A DNA stretch of 64,000 bases from Dichomitus squalens LYAD-421 SS1 (Eukaryota > Basidiomycota > Agaricomycetes > Polyporales > Polyporaceae). How positions within the stretch are numbered: the first letter of the stretch is position 1; each line of letters starts with the position of its first letter. Below are positions 24,540 to 36,537 of the stretch, piece after piece. Where the stretch lies: the NCBI RefSeq assembly GCF_000275845.1, contig NW_006766953.1, positions 86,937 to 150,936 of the forward strand, in the 5' to 3' direction. Under the pieces are notes generated by a model. That model had not been told where the DNA came from, made no database searches, and worked only from the letters and a program-made list of their open reading frames with translations. The position numbers and the translations under genes are program-made.

Positions 24540-25714
24540 CTATGAATCCAAACCGGGGCCCGGCCCGTACGACGTCCTACTCCTCATCTGCACACGCCTG
24601 CCCGCATTGTTCTCGGTCTCTCTTGACGAGTTGTCAACGGTCGCTCGCTTTGGTGGAGCACTCAAGCTGAATCCTGACGGGGAACTTGGCCTTGATAGTG
24701 ATTGGTAGGTGTCGCTGGAAACACGACGGGGAGCAAGCAGTGGTGATGGGAGGTTCATGCCAGTGACGGGCCCGAGTCCAGGGGAGACCGGGTGAACGGC
24801 CGATGGGGACCGTGGGGCCAGAATTCCCTCGGTAGTCTCTCGACGACGTGTGCGGGGACGGAGGCGGGGGATGGACTCTACAGGGAGCATGTCGTACAAA
24901 GCCTTGAAGAGAGATTGGCGGCTTTGAGTGGACGTGGGCTTGCTTGGAGAAGGCGGTTGATCGCCTAGACATACGGAGGAGGATCAGAAAGAGAGCGAGT
25001 GCTACCCCCGCTATTGGCAAGCTACTCACCGGCATTCATGGGCAAGGCATTGTCGTTCGCGCTCAAACTGAGAAACAGAAATAAGGGAGCGAGCCACACA
25101 CAGACCCCAAAAAAGGTCGCAATGTCGCCAAAGTTTGGGACAGCATGAGAGGGAGGCGGTCCACGGTACGAGCGTTGGGCTCTATGTCTTGCTTCTTGAG
25201 TGATCCGCGCGAAGTAGAAGAACCAGAGAAAGTGGTCTGCGACGACGAGGACACATGAACCGAGAAAGCTTGGCGAAGACAGTGAGATAAAAGGCCAGGT
25301 GGGTGTGAAGTTCTGGAGGTAGACAATGTGGCAGAAGACGGAGAAGATGATTTGTTTCAGCGGAAGGGAGTCGTAGAAACATAGTAGAAAATGGATCAAG
25401 ATGATCGCCTAGAGCATAGTTCAACACTCAGCTAAAGCATATGGAAGAGGTCTACGCACATATATAGCCCTCTGTCCGACCACTTTGGCGAGTCGTGAAT
25501 GCTCCTCGATGAGCTCTGAGATCCATAGCAAGCCGCTCGCTACAAGCCAATATCAGAGACATATTCTCTGATGGTAGGCGCATTCCAATCACCTAGAGAC
25601 AACGTTATAAAGATGAATGCCGAGGCCGCCCCTACATAGCTGTAGTTTGATTAGAAAGGAATGAGCAGACGAGTCGCGAAACTGTGCAGACCTGAGTAGG
25701 TGCAGGAGAGTCAT
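24540..25714 (-). CDS. SVP26: SVP26/TEX261-like ER export membrane protein
   Basis: Five exons (25714-25692, 25639-25593, 25539-25460, 25408-25030, 24964-24540) encode 317 aa. The start MTLLHLLSYVGAASAFIFITLSLASGL is a membrane segment, followed by WISELIEEHSRLAKVVGQRAIY, the family signature. Further hydrophobic segments follow (about 52-70, 75-90, 95-115, 150-170), including FYDSLPLKQIIFSVFCHIVY and LVVADHFLWFFYF. The C-terminal ~140 residues are cytosolic, Ser/Pro/Arg-rich and much longer than in yeast. Svp26 is an adaptor that loads certain Golgi mannosyltransferases into COPII vesicles. The first exon is 23 nt. A basic RTRRRETTE patch in the tail is visible but without a clear role. Confidence 0.88.
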
Positions 25715-26173
25715 GACGCCAGCCAGTGGAGCAGACCAACAAACCCAGGCGACACTCCCAAAGACTGACGACGTCTATAAGAACCGCGACGGAGACGAGG
25801 ATCACGCGAGGAGCAATTACAAGCTAGAGGGTGAAAGAACGCAGACCGGACTCAAGCTGAGGCTTACACCAGGGTCGCGTGAACGCGTTCGTGGCACCAC
25901 GCGCGTAGGCGCTCATATAACTCTGCGCGTGCGGACAGAGCTCGAGAATTGGACGACGGAGTCTGCATAGTTTGTTCCCTTCAATTACTACATTCGGTTG
26001 AGGTATTGCACTGCACCGTATATACCTTCTAAAAAGAGTGGTAAATACATGGGGAGCACACACCGTAATCATGCTACACGTGAACCTGACGTTGGTGGAG
26101 ATGCGGGACACCAGACGTAATGGAGGATGTGCAATTGACAGTATGTGCAGACTGATTACATGCAAAGAGAGAT

Positions 26174-28206
26174 TTACCCAGTACCACCAATTGACTATGC
26201 GATAAGAGCGCAAGCAGTCAGCACGATCTCGAGCGATTACCGTGCGTGGTAACGATGAGTTCGCACTTACCGATGCCTTAGAGTCCTGGGATTTGCGATA
26301 TACCTCCACTATCTCTAGGCCATCTGCAGAGCCGTGATCTTCTGTGACGGGGGAGTATATTGTGGAGGTTGTCAGGCCCGCCGTTTCGGCTTGGTCAGGC
26401 GAGCCCGTGTGCTCGACATCCACACGCAGTGCGGTGGTGAACATCGGTGGGTCGTTCTTGTATCGGCCACTAGCCTGATCAGCAAGTTCCTGTTCTGCAT
26501 GTAGGACCGCGATAAAAGAGCAAGCGTGCACTGTATGATTTGTTAGCAGCTATTAATTGAATGGTGATCTGAAAAGGCGTCCGAAACCAACGTACTCTTC
26601 ACCAGTATCCAGTAGCTGATGATATAAAAGAACGTGGTAGGCCATAAAAGGAACTGTACACCAGATTGAGTCTTCGCCAATATGGAGCAGCGTAGGGACA
26701 TCACGCACTGAGGCGAGACTTATCGAAGTCAGAATGCTATGACAAGACGATCAGCTGACAGATCAGGACGATACTTTGGAAACGCACACCGAGAGCACGC
26801 CAGTATTTACGACGTAGACAATTATCGTCTGCAACACAATATCGAACCTGGCGATTTTGCGTCAGACGTACGGAAATCAGAAGCCAACTAGAGCATACCG
26901 TCTGAGCCCCGTTAAGAATCGCCGGAATAGGGACACCATCGAAACAGCAATGATGGCATCGGAGATGAAGTTCAGAGACGACGTGAAGTAGAAAGACCAC
27001 TGTGATGAAGCATCAGCAGCATGTGCTGTAAAATTTGAATTCATCTTACCGCGATACCGTCCAGCTCCAAGAACGAATGGGCCCTGAGTCTATGTGATCT
27101 GCATGGTTAGTTGGAACCCAATACACGACACAATACACGACAACTTCTGGTATTCACTCTTTGATGCCATAGACTGCCACGTATAAGTGAGTCGGCTTGT
27201 TGACGGACAAGTGTGTGGGACTTACAGTTGCCCATGGCTGGTCCACGTTGAAAGTGAGAAGGGGAATGATCAATTCGCATCGATGCATCTGACTTACCAA
27301 GGAGCAATAATGAGATAATGACCTAGCAAGGTCCAGTTGGAGCGGATATGCTGATTGCGTCATTGCTACTACTACTTACTATCGCGAAGGGGACTGGAGC
27401 CCTTCTCTTGCTAACTGACGGCTCTGTGTTTAGCAGGAGCCATCTTGTCCATAACGAGAACGCTCACATCTCCATATCCTATATGCATATCCCCTGGAAT
27501 GCCAGTCAGTGACGTTGAAAATCATGGCTAACACAGATAGCGAGCTCACATTCTGACCAAGCCATTGCTACACTCCTGATACAAGAACTCAGTGGACGAC
27601 ATCCACCAATCTGCCCGTTAACTTACTGAGCAAATGGCTATTGCCTTATGAATTTGTCAGAGCGGGCATCGTTATAAGGTGAGTCACGCATTTACCCCGT
27701 ATACCCAAATGACGCGGGAGAACTGCGTTGGATCTGCATGGAAGGAGATGCAATAATAGTACATGGAACACGACACGATAAACGTATGAGTGGTGTCTAT
27801 AAGCCTGCGATCATGACATCTCATGAGACTGACACAACGTCAACAGGGTATCTCTCACCATATGATCAGCACCTGCATCCCAGCGAAGGCGCTTCGGTCA
27901 ATCCATGCATCTGCAACCCAGATACGGAACAGAGTATGCGCACCATCCATCGCGTCCAAAAGGTGGACTGTAGCCGTCCATACCGTCCAACGTACAGAAG
28001 CGTCTGGCCGGTAGTTATCCCGTACAGCCTGGCAAAAAAAACACCGCATGTCAAGAGGGTGAGGAAGCTGTGCCCCTCGCAATAGAGAGTGGGCCATATG
28101 CAGGTACTCACAACAGTGCGAGGGCGTATCCTATCAATCCAACCCCTATTGTGAGATCGACATTGACAGGTAGGTTGTTACGCGGGCGATCGCGGTCAAT
28201 AGACAT
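26174..28206 (-). CDS. DUF6534-type multi-pass membrane protein
   Basis: The gene is split into many small exons. The N-terminal exon (28206-28112) starts MSIDRDRPRNNLPVN and enters the first helix; the next begins at 28028 with LYGITTGQTLLYVGRYG, the typical LYGxxxxQ motif at the end of helix 1. Later exons give HSFLELDGIAWSFYFTSSLN (about 27090 and 27000) with SDAIIAVSMVSLFRRFLTGLRR, then IVYVVNTGVLS and TSISLAS, and finally WPTTFFYIISYWILVK and CSFIAVLHAEQELAD, leading to a hydrophilic tail that likely stops at 26174 after a last intron. This matches the 7-TM DUF6534 family, strongly expanded in mushrooms and of unknown function. The middle exons (27100-27950) are not fully resolved, and pseudogenisation there cannot be excluded. 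Confidence 0.6.
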
Positions 28207-29496
28207 GCACAGAAGTCTTTCGATAAAGATGCGGATATGGCAGAACGGTATTCATCCGCGGTTCCGACACGAAAGAGGTGAGTACGGGTGCGAGGTGGAC
28301 CCAGTTGTTGGCGATGAGAGGACAGTCCGGGGCGTGGACTTGCGTGCCCGGCCGCAAGGGATCAAGGCCAAGTAGCAAGGCGCCTGAGAGAAGGGATACG
28401 GTGTCAATGGTACAATGTCCACCAGCCGCAGACCTACCAAGGAGAGGACGGCAGGGAAGGAGACGAGGGCGAATGCCCGACCACTGAAAGCGAGAACGCG
28501 ACGAGACTACTTGAATTGTACGGTCGGGTGTTATGTAAGTGGGTACTAGGGTATGTCGAGAAGCCTCCGGGAAGGAGGGGGGTGAGCATGTTCGACTCCG
28601 ACTCGGCGCGACAACCGCATGAATCTGCGGCGCTTGTTGGTCGGCTCCGCGATGATGAGATGGCTGTTTCTGCTTCCCGAGGTCGTACCTGGTCGTACCG
28701 AATTTAGGCGACTAGAGGATACGTAAACGCACCGGACTTCGCCAAAGAAGTGTCCCAATATTGCTAGGCCGACGGTCGGCAGAGACGAAGAAGGAGGAGT
28801 GGAGTTAGGCTGCATTGCGTGGGCTGGTGCCCGGTTAACACAACTAACAGTAAGTACCGTGCCTGCACATTGGTTGGATAATAGATTGATCGCCGAGCCT
28901 GCGATCCTCTGACATAGCAATGGACCGCCGAAGAGGTCAACTTTAATGATACAGCCGGCTGCTGAGCTTCCTGTAGTAGTAGCGACATTGAGATATATCT
29001 TCGACGGCCATTGTAATACTCATAGCCACGATCTTTGGCAAGCATTATGGACTGTAAAACATGCCGGTCGTGTGCTATGCGGCGACGGGCGCGTGAAACT
29101 GCCCAAATACAACGCATACGACGTATTAAGTCAGTGAATTCTGAATAGCTACCGTGGGTGGGACTCGCACACGCGAAGATGAGCGTGCGTGTCGAAGCCA
29201 AGCTGAGCTAGGACAAGAAGGTGATATAGGGTCTACGGGGACTGAAGGAAGCTCAAACGTACCCATGTGCAAGCGTGTATTCCTTCAACGACGCCGTCAT
29301 TGGAACGGACGAGGCTGTGAACTCCGCCGCTAGAAGTCGTCAGCTTGCAGTGTGAGAGATGCGGAACGCCGATATAGAACACTGTAGCTAGGAATTCAGA
29401 CGTCGCTTGGAGGTTTGGATACATTCAAGGACAAATGCAAGAAACGAACAACGATAGTCTGTATATATATGCCAAGTCTGACTTATATCTTAGTCG
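28207..29496. other. 1.3-kb stretch with possible exon remnants, no gene resolved
   Basis: The minus strand shows hydrophobic exon-like pieces flanked by GT/AG (for example around 28350-28480, reading AFALVSFPAVLSL and ALLLGLDPLRPG), suggesting a second membrane-protein gene or a relic, but I could not connect them. A tRNA-like A-box at 29185-29215 (-) lacks an acceptor stem. Confidence 0.35.
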
Positions 29497-30522
29497 TCAA
29501 CGCCACCTATTTTTGGGAAAAGCGTCTGGCAAGCCTAGGCCGTGCGAGTCGTCTGCTCGAGTCTTAGCTGCAACCTCCCAAAGAGATTGTCCGCCACGCG
29601 CCGCCTTCACCCACTCCTTACAAGGGTCGTCTCCAATCTGGGGAGACAGGACCACGTGTATACGCTCATCCTTCTCCCGAGCCCATCGGACAAGGAGCCG
29701 GAACATAGGCTTAGGTGAAGGGGTCTGCCCCGGGTACCTTGCGATGTGGTACCAGGGATTGTTGAGCCACTTTTCCTCAGCCACCGTCAAGACAATCATC
29801 TGCAATGCCCGATGCCCCAACGCGCCGGGTGATAAACGAAGCGCGTCCTGTTTGAAGTCGATTCCCAGGTCCAGGTACGGCAGCGCCAGGTGCGTGAGGT
29901 TGGGCAGGAGGTTGTGCGGCGTGAATGATGAGATGGTCAGGTCGAGGATGTGGAGATGTGTGATGTTGTTCAAAAGCTGCGAACCATCCTGTACTTGCAG
30001 GCCAACGAGGGAGTCCCAGACGAATCGGAAAGTATGTGTGATAAGTGTGATTGACCGCAGGCGGCAATGAGAGGGATCTGACGAGGATAACGAACCCTTG
30101 CTGTTCGCGCCACGACGAGCAGCGTTTTCGGCCTGGATGGACGCGGCGAGCACAGGAAGGGACTGCGACATCAGCGCCAGGTTCTCCACATTCTCGCAGG
30201 CGCGGATAAGCGCCTCTTCGTTTGACGCATTGGAGATACCTGAGCTCTCCAACCAAAGGTTGCGCACCAATGGACCCCAACACTGAGAATGCGATGGTCG
30301 CGCGGTCCGAGGATCTCTGGCGCCGGAAGACATACCATGGGCAAAGGCTGGCCTGGACCGGTAGATAACAGTGGAGAATAGGTGAGGAAGTGCGATCTTG
30401 CGGGCCCAAGTGGACACACGAGAGATAGACAGTGCTGCTTGCTGATGATCGCACGATGCAATCTCGAAGATGCTGATGATAAGCTCGGGTGGAAGGTTGG
30501 ACAAGGGAGTTGTTGAGTCCAT
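29497..30522 (-). CDS. F-box-like protein
   Basis: A single exon encodes 341 aa. The first ~45 residues, beginning MDSTTPLSNLPPELIISIFEIA, then ALSISRVSTWARKIALPHLF, match the F-box-like start seen in large mushroom families: LPxEL, followed by a hydrophobic helix and a W. The rest has LHILDLTISSFTPHNLLPNLTHLALPYLDL, resembling degenerate leucine-rich repeats, and a conserved-looking end (LLVRWAREKDERIHVVLSPQ). F-box proteins recruit substrates to SCF ubiquitin ligases through Skp1; no substrate can be guessed. Intronless structure is usual for this expanded family. An upstream in-frame start is not present before the ATG. Confidence 0.75.
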   Translation of the reverse strand: MDSTTPLSNLPPELIISIFEIASCDHQQAALSISRVSTWARKIALPHLFSTVIYRSRPAFAHGMSSGARDPRTARPSHSQCWGPLVRNLWLESSGISNASNEEALIRACENVENLALMSQSLPVLAASIQAENAARRGANSKGSLSSSDPSHCRLRSITLITHTFRFVWDSLVGLQVQDGSQLLNNITHLHILDLTISSFTPHNLLPNLTHLALPYLDLGIDFKQDALRLSPGALGHRALQMIVLTVAEEKWLNNPWYHIARYPGQTPSPKPMFRLLVRWAREKDERIHVVLSPQIGDDPCKEWVKAARGGQSLWEVAAKTRADDSHGLGLPDAFPKNRWR

Positions 30523-31565
30523 AGTGGCAAGGGAGATCCGACGGGCACGATACGAGAGGAAGGATCTTGCAACGAAAGAGAAGGCCGTGGGAGCGCCTCA
30601 AACGTTGAATCCTGTACCAGGGGAGCGATGAGGGGGAGTTCGACCTTGATAGCACTTTCCGGTACTTACTAACGTCACAGCTACTTCGATGAACCATATG
30701 AGCTTGCAGGAGACTCTGAAACACAGAAGAGCCTATATGCACACATGCAGTGTCGTCAGCGGTCGGTCCCAGATAGACTGCGTATATGTTGCGGGAGGAA
30801 TGCTGATTTGATGAACGCGGCCGTGTCTGAACTCTGGTACGCGGCTGGTGCGAGCACCCTGCATGGATGTGCCATTAGCGTGATTGCAGCATAAGTAGGA
30901 ACTGTGTTCGAGGCATCACACACCTAGTTCCGGCTTGCTGTAAGCCTGTGGAGCGATCCGTAGAATTAAGTCTCTGATGAACCACAGCAGCTGCTCCTCT
31001 GTACTCTACAGTGCAGCGAGCTCAGTAGAGGTATCGATGGCTATCGCACTTGGTCTGTTGAAACATGAAGGCTGATCTGCGCGTGAGCTGACGATTGTAG
31101 GGATCCAAGTGCACCCCTCAAGCCTGTTCCTTTACGACGTGCGCTTGAGGATTAGAGTTTGGCGGCCCTGGGATGGACTCAGAGTAGCCAGTCCGAGCCA
31201 GAGTGTACACTTGACGTTACTTCCCTCGCTCGCTCCTCGCTCGTACATACGACTCAGGCGAAGCCTACGCAGATAAGTCACTGCTGAACGAACTTGACAA
31301 CCGCTTATAGAGACTAGTCTACACAGACTCAGAGGGTCGAAAGCATTGACGTAGAGATCACGTGAGTATTCCCACCACGTCCGGTGGGCCGCGTCCTGTC
31401 TGGTCGTGCCTCTCGAGATACGTCGCCCGGAAACGCCTTCGGCCGCAGCTACCATCCTCCATCTCTGTCCTGTCCTTCACCTTATCTTCGTTCTTTTGGC
31501 TTGACGCCGTTCGTGCTTCACTTTGCAGCAGCCCATTCATATCACTAGCTAGCATAATTGGATCT
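30523..31565. other. 1-kb intergenic region, divergent promoters
   Basis: This lies between the divergent F-box-like gene (-) and the dehydrogenase gene (+). No coding exon or repeat is recognised. Confidence 0.4.
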
Positions 31566-33180
31566 ATGGAGCCGGAGTCTGCACAGACCATCGAGGCCGT
31601 TAACACGGTGACCATATCCGACTTCTGGGACCCGCTGTACGACTCTTTTGATGTTGATCTTCTCATGAAAGTTTTGTCGCATACTGCGTTCAGTGAGTCC
31701 AACCGTCTCCTTTCTCGCAGCCAACCTGAGAAGCTGTGTTCGATAGGTCCCTTCTTCACCTTCTTCATCCCGCTGTTTTACTACTTCCAGGGATCTCGCT
31801 GGCCCGCGCCCATCCTCGTCTTCTCCACTTTCTGGGTCGTGGCCATCTCCTCCTTCTGTAAGTTCCTCCCCCTACCGGTGCACTGCCACTCGATAATCTC
31901 ACACGTCCATGCGCTCAGGGTTCCTGAAATGGTACTCGCGTCTGTACCGGAACCAGGGCAACTTGCTCTTCGGACCCCCTCGCCTGGATTGGGGTGACCA
32001 GCTTGTGGTCATCACCGGAGGATCCTCAGGAGTTGGAGAGCTTGTTGCGAATACTCTCGCCGTGCGCAATGTCACTGTGGTGGTGTTGGACGTCAACCCG
32101 ATTGTCACGGAAAACTGTGAGTCTGCTGTTGTACTCATTGAGCTGTTCGGTATGCTGATGTCGGACAGACAACATCACATACTACAAATGCGACGTCTCC
32201 AAATGGGAGGAGGTCGAGCGCGTGGCTAAGCAGATCGTAGACGATGTCAGTCCACTGTCGTGTCCTGCATTGTGCAGATGATTGACCTACAGGATAGCTG
32301 GGTCATCCGACTATGCTCGTTAACAATGCGGGCGTCGTGCAAGGTAAAACACTGTTGGACCTGAGCCCTGAAGATATCCAACAGTACGCGTGTGTCTATT
32401 CTTTGAGCCGATGTCCCTGCTGATGTTCTTCAGGACAATCTCCGTGAATACGCTCGCGCACTTCTGGACTCTGAAGGCCTTCCTCCCAGAGATGATCAAA
32501 CAAAAGTCGGGTCACATTGTGAGCCCTAAATTCCACGAATTACGCTTGTGGCAGTGCTGGGACATTCGCTGACAAAGCACAAAGGTCAACGTTTCGTCCG
32601 TTTCTGGCATGGTTGGCATGGCACGTCTGAGTATGTCTTCATCTTCGGACTGACTTCCTTCTGATGTCAACACTTTCTGATCATGTGACATCTCGCAGCG
32701 GACTACGGTGCATCCAAGGCTGCGCTCATCAACCTGCACGAGTCTCTGCGGTATGAGCTGGACCACGTCTACAATGCGCCCAGCGTCCGCACTACGCTCG
32801 TGATTGCAGGCCACATCATGACACCCCTCTTCTCGGCCGTGCGCCACCCCGCAAACCTCTTCTACAAGTTCTTCTTCCCTAGCCTTGTGCCGATCGACGT
32901 CGCGAAGGCGATCATCGCCGCCCTGGACGAACAACACTCGCGCGTGCTCTACATGCCGTTCTACGCGCACTTCGTGCCATACCTCCATGTCTTCCCGAGC
33001 TACCTGCGGGACTTGGCGCAATGGGCAAGTCTTCACGTTCAGCCTTGTCTTCCATGCTGACAGGATATCAAGATCACTGGTTGCGACTATGCGTTGGAAG
33101 ACTTCGTCAAGGTGTCTGGCAGGAGGCCAGAGGAGGGTCCCGCGCCTCCCGTGCCCCAGCCTCGCGACAAAAGCGCGTGA
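31566..33180 (+). CDS. Membrane-anchored short-chain dehydrogenase/reductase
   Basis: Nine exons (31566-31692, 31747-31857, 31919-32116, 32169-32245, 32298-32383, 32434-32518, 32585-32630, 32699-33024, 33064-33180) give 390 aa. A hydrophobic N-terminal anchor (about residues 43-78, FFTFFIPLFYYF then ILVFSTFWVVAISSFW) precedes a classical SDR domain. The NAD(P)-binding TGGSSGVG motif is at about 111-118, CDVSKWEEVER follows, NNAG at about 180, then VNTLAHFWTLKAFLPEM, NVSSVSGM (catalytic Ser region) and YGASKAA (Tyr and Lys). Gene architecture and motifs are like the SDR16C/retinol-dehydrogenase-type membrane enzymes acting on lipids or alcohols; the substrate is unknown. The last intron (33025-33063) uses a GC donor (gcaagt) and is only 39 nt. 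Confidence 0.88.
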
Positions 33181-33579
33181 TCTTCGTATGGTCTGGGGAG
33201 AGTTGTCCTAGAAGTTGTCTTGAAGTATCGGGTCAGTGCTTGAGTAGGTGCTACGATATCGACGTAATTTATTTTATTATCCCTCCGAGCTCTTTCCGCT
33301 CCAGACGTCCAGTTAGCGTCCATGGCCGCAGGTATAGAACCAGTGACGCAATGCTGACCATGGCCTCCTGCGACACCGATGCGGATGTGCTCTGTATTCG
33401 GCACCGTCAGCCGACTTGGGAAGCCGCCACATCACATCACATTAATGCCTTTCACACAATTCAACCAGCAGAGGCTGTCGCAACGAGCTTTCCTTCTGAC
33501 GTTCTTGCTCTGTTCTCTCAACCCCGAGTACGCGCTGCTGAGTAGACCCATTCCTTAGCGACACACTCCCATCATTCCC
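33181..33579. other. Intergenic, 3' flank and promoter
   Basis: No coding exon is seen. It separates two plus-strand genes. Confidence 0.4.
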
Positions 33580-36283
33580 ATGTTCATCCGAGTTATATCT
33601 CGAGGCCTCTTCAAGCGGGGGTCGCAGGTCGACCTTGGCGGCAGGCCGCCTAGGGAAAAGAAGAACAGTAACGAGGATACCAAGCTTCTTCAGCAACTCA
33701 CAAGCGATCCTGGGGACGAACAACCGCTCGAGAGTATGCCCGAGATAGTGTGTACTGTCTCCCTTCCGATGACTCCAGAGCTGACACCCCTCTCCAGACT
33801 GCGGGAGCCTCATCTAAGCAGACTGCACGGCCCGATGTCGGCGATAAGACGCAACCTGTGACCCCCGAGGTTCCTGAGAGGCAGACCGATAATAACCATC
33901 ATGTGCGCGAAGATTCATCGAAGGCCCACAAGCCCGAACAGAGGCAGTCCGAGGCCAGCAGTCCCCTCATCGTCGTGAATGCCTCAGGCGCAGGTATCAA
34001 GACAGAAGAAGCAGAGGATGCGGACGAGGTCTTCCAGACACCACTGTCCCAGACGCCGCACTTAGGCCTTCCAGGAGAGGCGTCATCATCCGTGACGCCG
34101 CCAGGTGTATGCGGTCCCTTCTGCCCTCGTGCCACATGAAGAGCTGATTTCAGCCACAGATAGAACGTTTCCTTAACGTCCCTGGCCTGCTGAAGACATC
34201 TCCCTGTATGCCACCTGGAGTGCTTGCCATGGACTCGCAGCCCACTCAAGGCATGCTCTCCGATATCACGGAAGCTGAAGAGCCCAGCGTACGGGACTCA
34301 TTCGTGCAGGATGCAACGCCCTCGCCGGATCTGCTCAGTGGACGCACGCTATCGTGCTCTTCTTTCGGGTCGTCGTATCCTAGTAGCCCAGAGCTACGCG
34401 ACGTCAAGACGACCTACCAGGTCCTGGAGACTACGGCATCTATATCAGCAGCGCAGTCGGAATTCCGCGAAGCCGAACGTTCTCCGGGGCGTCCTCCTTA
34501 CCCCGTCGCATTACAGCCAGACTTCGTACCATTTGTCGTGGCACCGCTCCTGTCTTCGTCTTCCGTGAACCGCCCCGGGAAGCGCGAGGCTGGTCATGAC
34601 TACGATGGTGGGTGCGAACGAGGACCAAAGGACGAGGGAGATGACGAACCCAAGGTCGAACACAATGGCGAATACAAGGCTGACAGTCATCCTGCGTCGT
34701 TTGCCACTACTGGACTTTGCCCTTCCGCCAGTACTTACGCCGACGCAACCAACGTGAGTCCTGTCACGAGAACATCTCCTTGCCGTTGCTCACCCATGGT
34801 ATAGCTGGCTTTACAACACCCTGAGATAGCAGCCGACATTTTGCGCCAACCCCTATCTTCTGCTTCCACGTCGAGTCGCCCGTCAAATTGCCCTACCCCG
34901 TCTGAGTCCTGTATCACTACTCTGAACACCCCTCCTGCATCCGGGCGTTGCAGTCCCAACCCCAAGAAAGCAAACCTGCCTCACACCTCTGTGCGGCCTA
35001 ATTGGGCATTGGCTTCAGATATCCACACGCCTGACCGTCCCAACTGGGCCGTGGCGCCCAAGGCTGGCCGACAAGCCAGATCGCGGGGTCGCGGTAAAGG
35101 TCGCAGGGGCACTTCAGTCTCGGCTGCCGTCTCCGGGACAGAGCAATCCATCTGCGCCGATACTCTGCCAGCTACTTCATGCGCGGCGACTGGTTCAAGG
35201 GATGGCCCACAGCAATGGCTGACTCGCGTCAACTCATGGATGGAGCAGACACCCCGCGCGGTCAAGATTCCAACGACTACCCTCATGCCCGAAAAGGGAC
35301 TGCAGACTACCTCGAGACCATTTCCTGCGGAGCCGATGAGTCAGTGGGGCCGCCATTCGAGGTCCTCTACAAGTGTCTTGAATCCTCGCGCGCCTACTTG
35401 GAGTCCGCCGACTCGAGTACGCCGCCTAAGTGTATCGGAGACCGAGTCAGAGGGACCTACGGCAGAGAGTCGGTCTTCGCCTAGTGCGAACTCTGTCAGA
35501 AAGCCCCTCACCTTCGCCGTGGATGCGGACATAGACCGCTTGCGCGATATGCTTCGCAGCTGCGGTATCCAGGATGATGAGACTGTCGCTACTAGCAACC
35601 TCTCCATGACATTGAAGCCTTCGTCAATGGGCTCGAAGCAAGTCGACGATGTCGCGATCGCGGAGAAAGAAGCTCAGAAGACCCCGGCACAGCGCAGCTC
35701 TTGTCAAGAAAAGAGCACGCAGGGGGCCTCTGATGAACCGAATATTTTGTATCACGCCGGACCTGCTCCCCGACGCTTCGAGTACAAGACCTCGACGCGA
35801 TTTGTCCCGTATTCGAGCCAAAATCGGTCGTTCGGTAGGCCTTCCCAGCCACAGCGGTTCTTTGCAGAGCCGGGGCCACGATGTCCCCCGTTGAATAGGG
35901 TGAACGCTCGAGATTTCGGCAAAGAACCTGCAAGACCTCGGATGGCCGGACCCTTCGAACCCAATACTCCACCTGGTGCACCTGTCTTCACTCAATCCAG
36001 TGCAGCGCGATACTCTGGCTCAGCCTTCTTTTCTACTCCTCCCCCGCAGCCTGCCCCGCCGCAGAGCCATTCCTTTAGCAGGACCCTTCAGGTAGAGTCT
36101 GGGAGCTCCCATGCCCATGGCGCGGACAGCCCCTCGATGTTTGTCCCTGGAGCCTACAAGGTCCGCTTTGACTGCACCGAGAGGCGACAAGATGCCCCCG
36201 TATCGAGTTCTCATGTTTCTCCCATCGCTAGTGTTGATCGCCCTCGCCAACCTTCGGGACGCAAGGGCTCGCGATTCGCCTGA
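33580..36283 (+). CDS. Large Ser/Pro-rich disordered protein, family unknown
   Basis: I place four exons (33580-33747, 33798-34104, 34164-34753, 34805-36283), 847 aa, all in frame. No domain is recognised. It is rich in Ser, Pro, Thr and charged residues, with phosphorylatable S/T-P sites. Visible features are a short helix-forming stretch at the fourth exon start (LALQHPEIAADIL), two copies of an RPNWALA/RPNWAVAP phrase about 20 residues apart (ascribed to a short tandem repeat), a basic RG-rich patch (RQARSRGRGKGRRG) typical of nucleic-acid-binding proteins, and ADIDRLRDMLRSCGI. The C-terminus (RQPSGRKGSRF) is basic. A nuclear or RNA-binding role is possible but only inferred. The start codon is the least certain part; the first exon could belong to the 5' UTR. 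Confidence 0.6.
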
Positions 36284-36537
36284 GTGACAGCCCAGGTGAC
36301 CGTCTTGTGTACGTGGCTGGTCCACGTACCCACTCCGCCGCGATACCTACGCCCATACGAGGCCGCAATACTGTTGGCTTTGTCGTTATGTGATTGGTGT
36401 CCAACGTTTTGTTCATACCTACAGTCGCGTGTCTGTTCTGATTCATCCATCCGTCCAATGTTCCGTACGCTCCATCCTGTAGCTGTAGACCATCTCAAAT
36501 ACATAGTGAAGAACATGGTAATACAGAAACAGTCCCT

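Noticed and set aside
29150..29225. tRNA-like A-box (tagctcagcttgg on the minus strand) followed by gtgcgagtcccacc
   Set aside because: Acceptor stem and D-stem pairs are missing and the B-box is poor; it is better read as an intron acceptor region.
28207..29496. Second 7-TM gene (DUF6533/6534 type)
   Set aside because: Hydrophobic exon-like pieces exist but could not be joined into a frame with family motifs.
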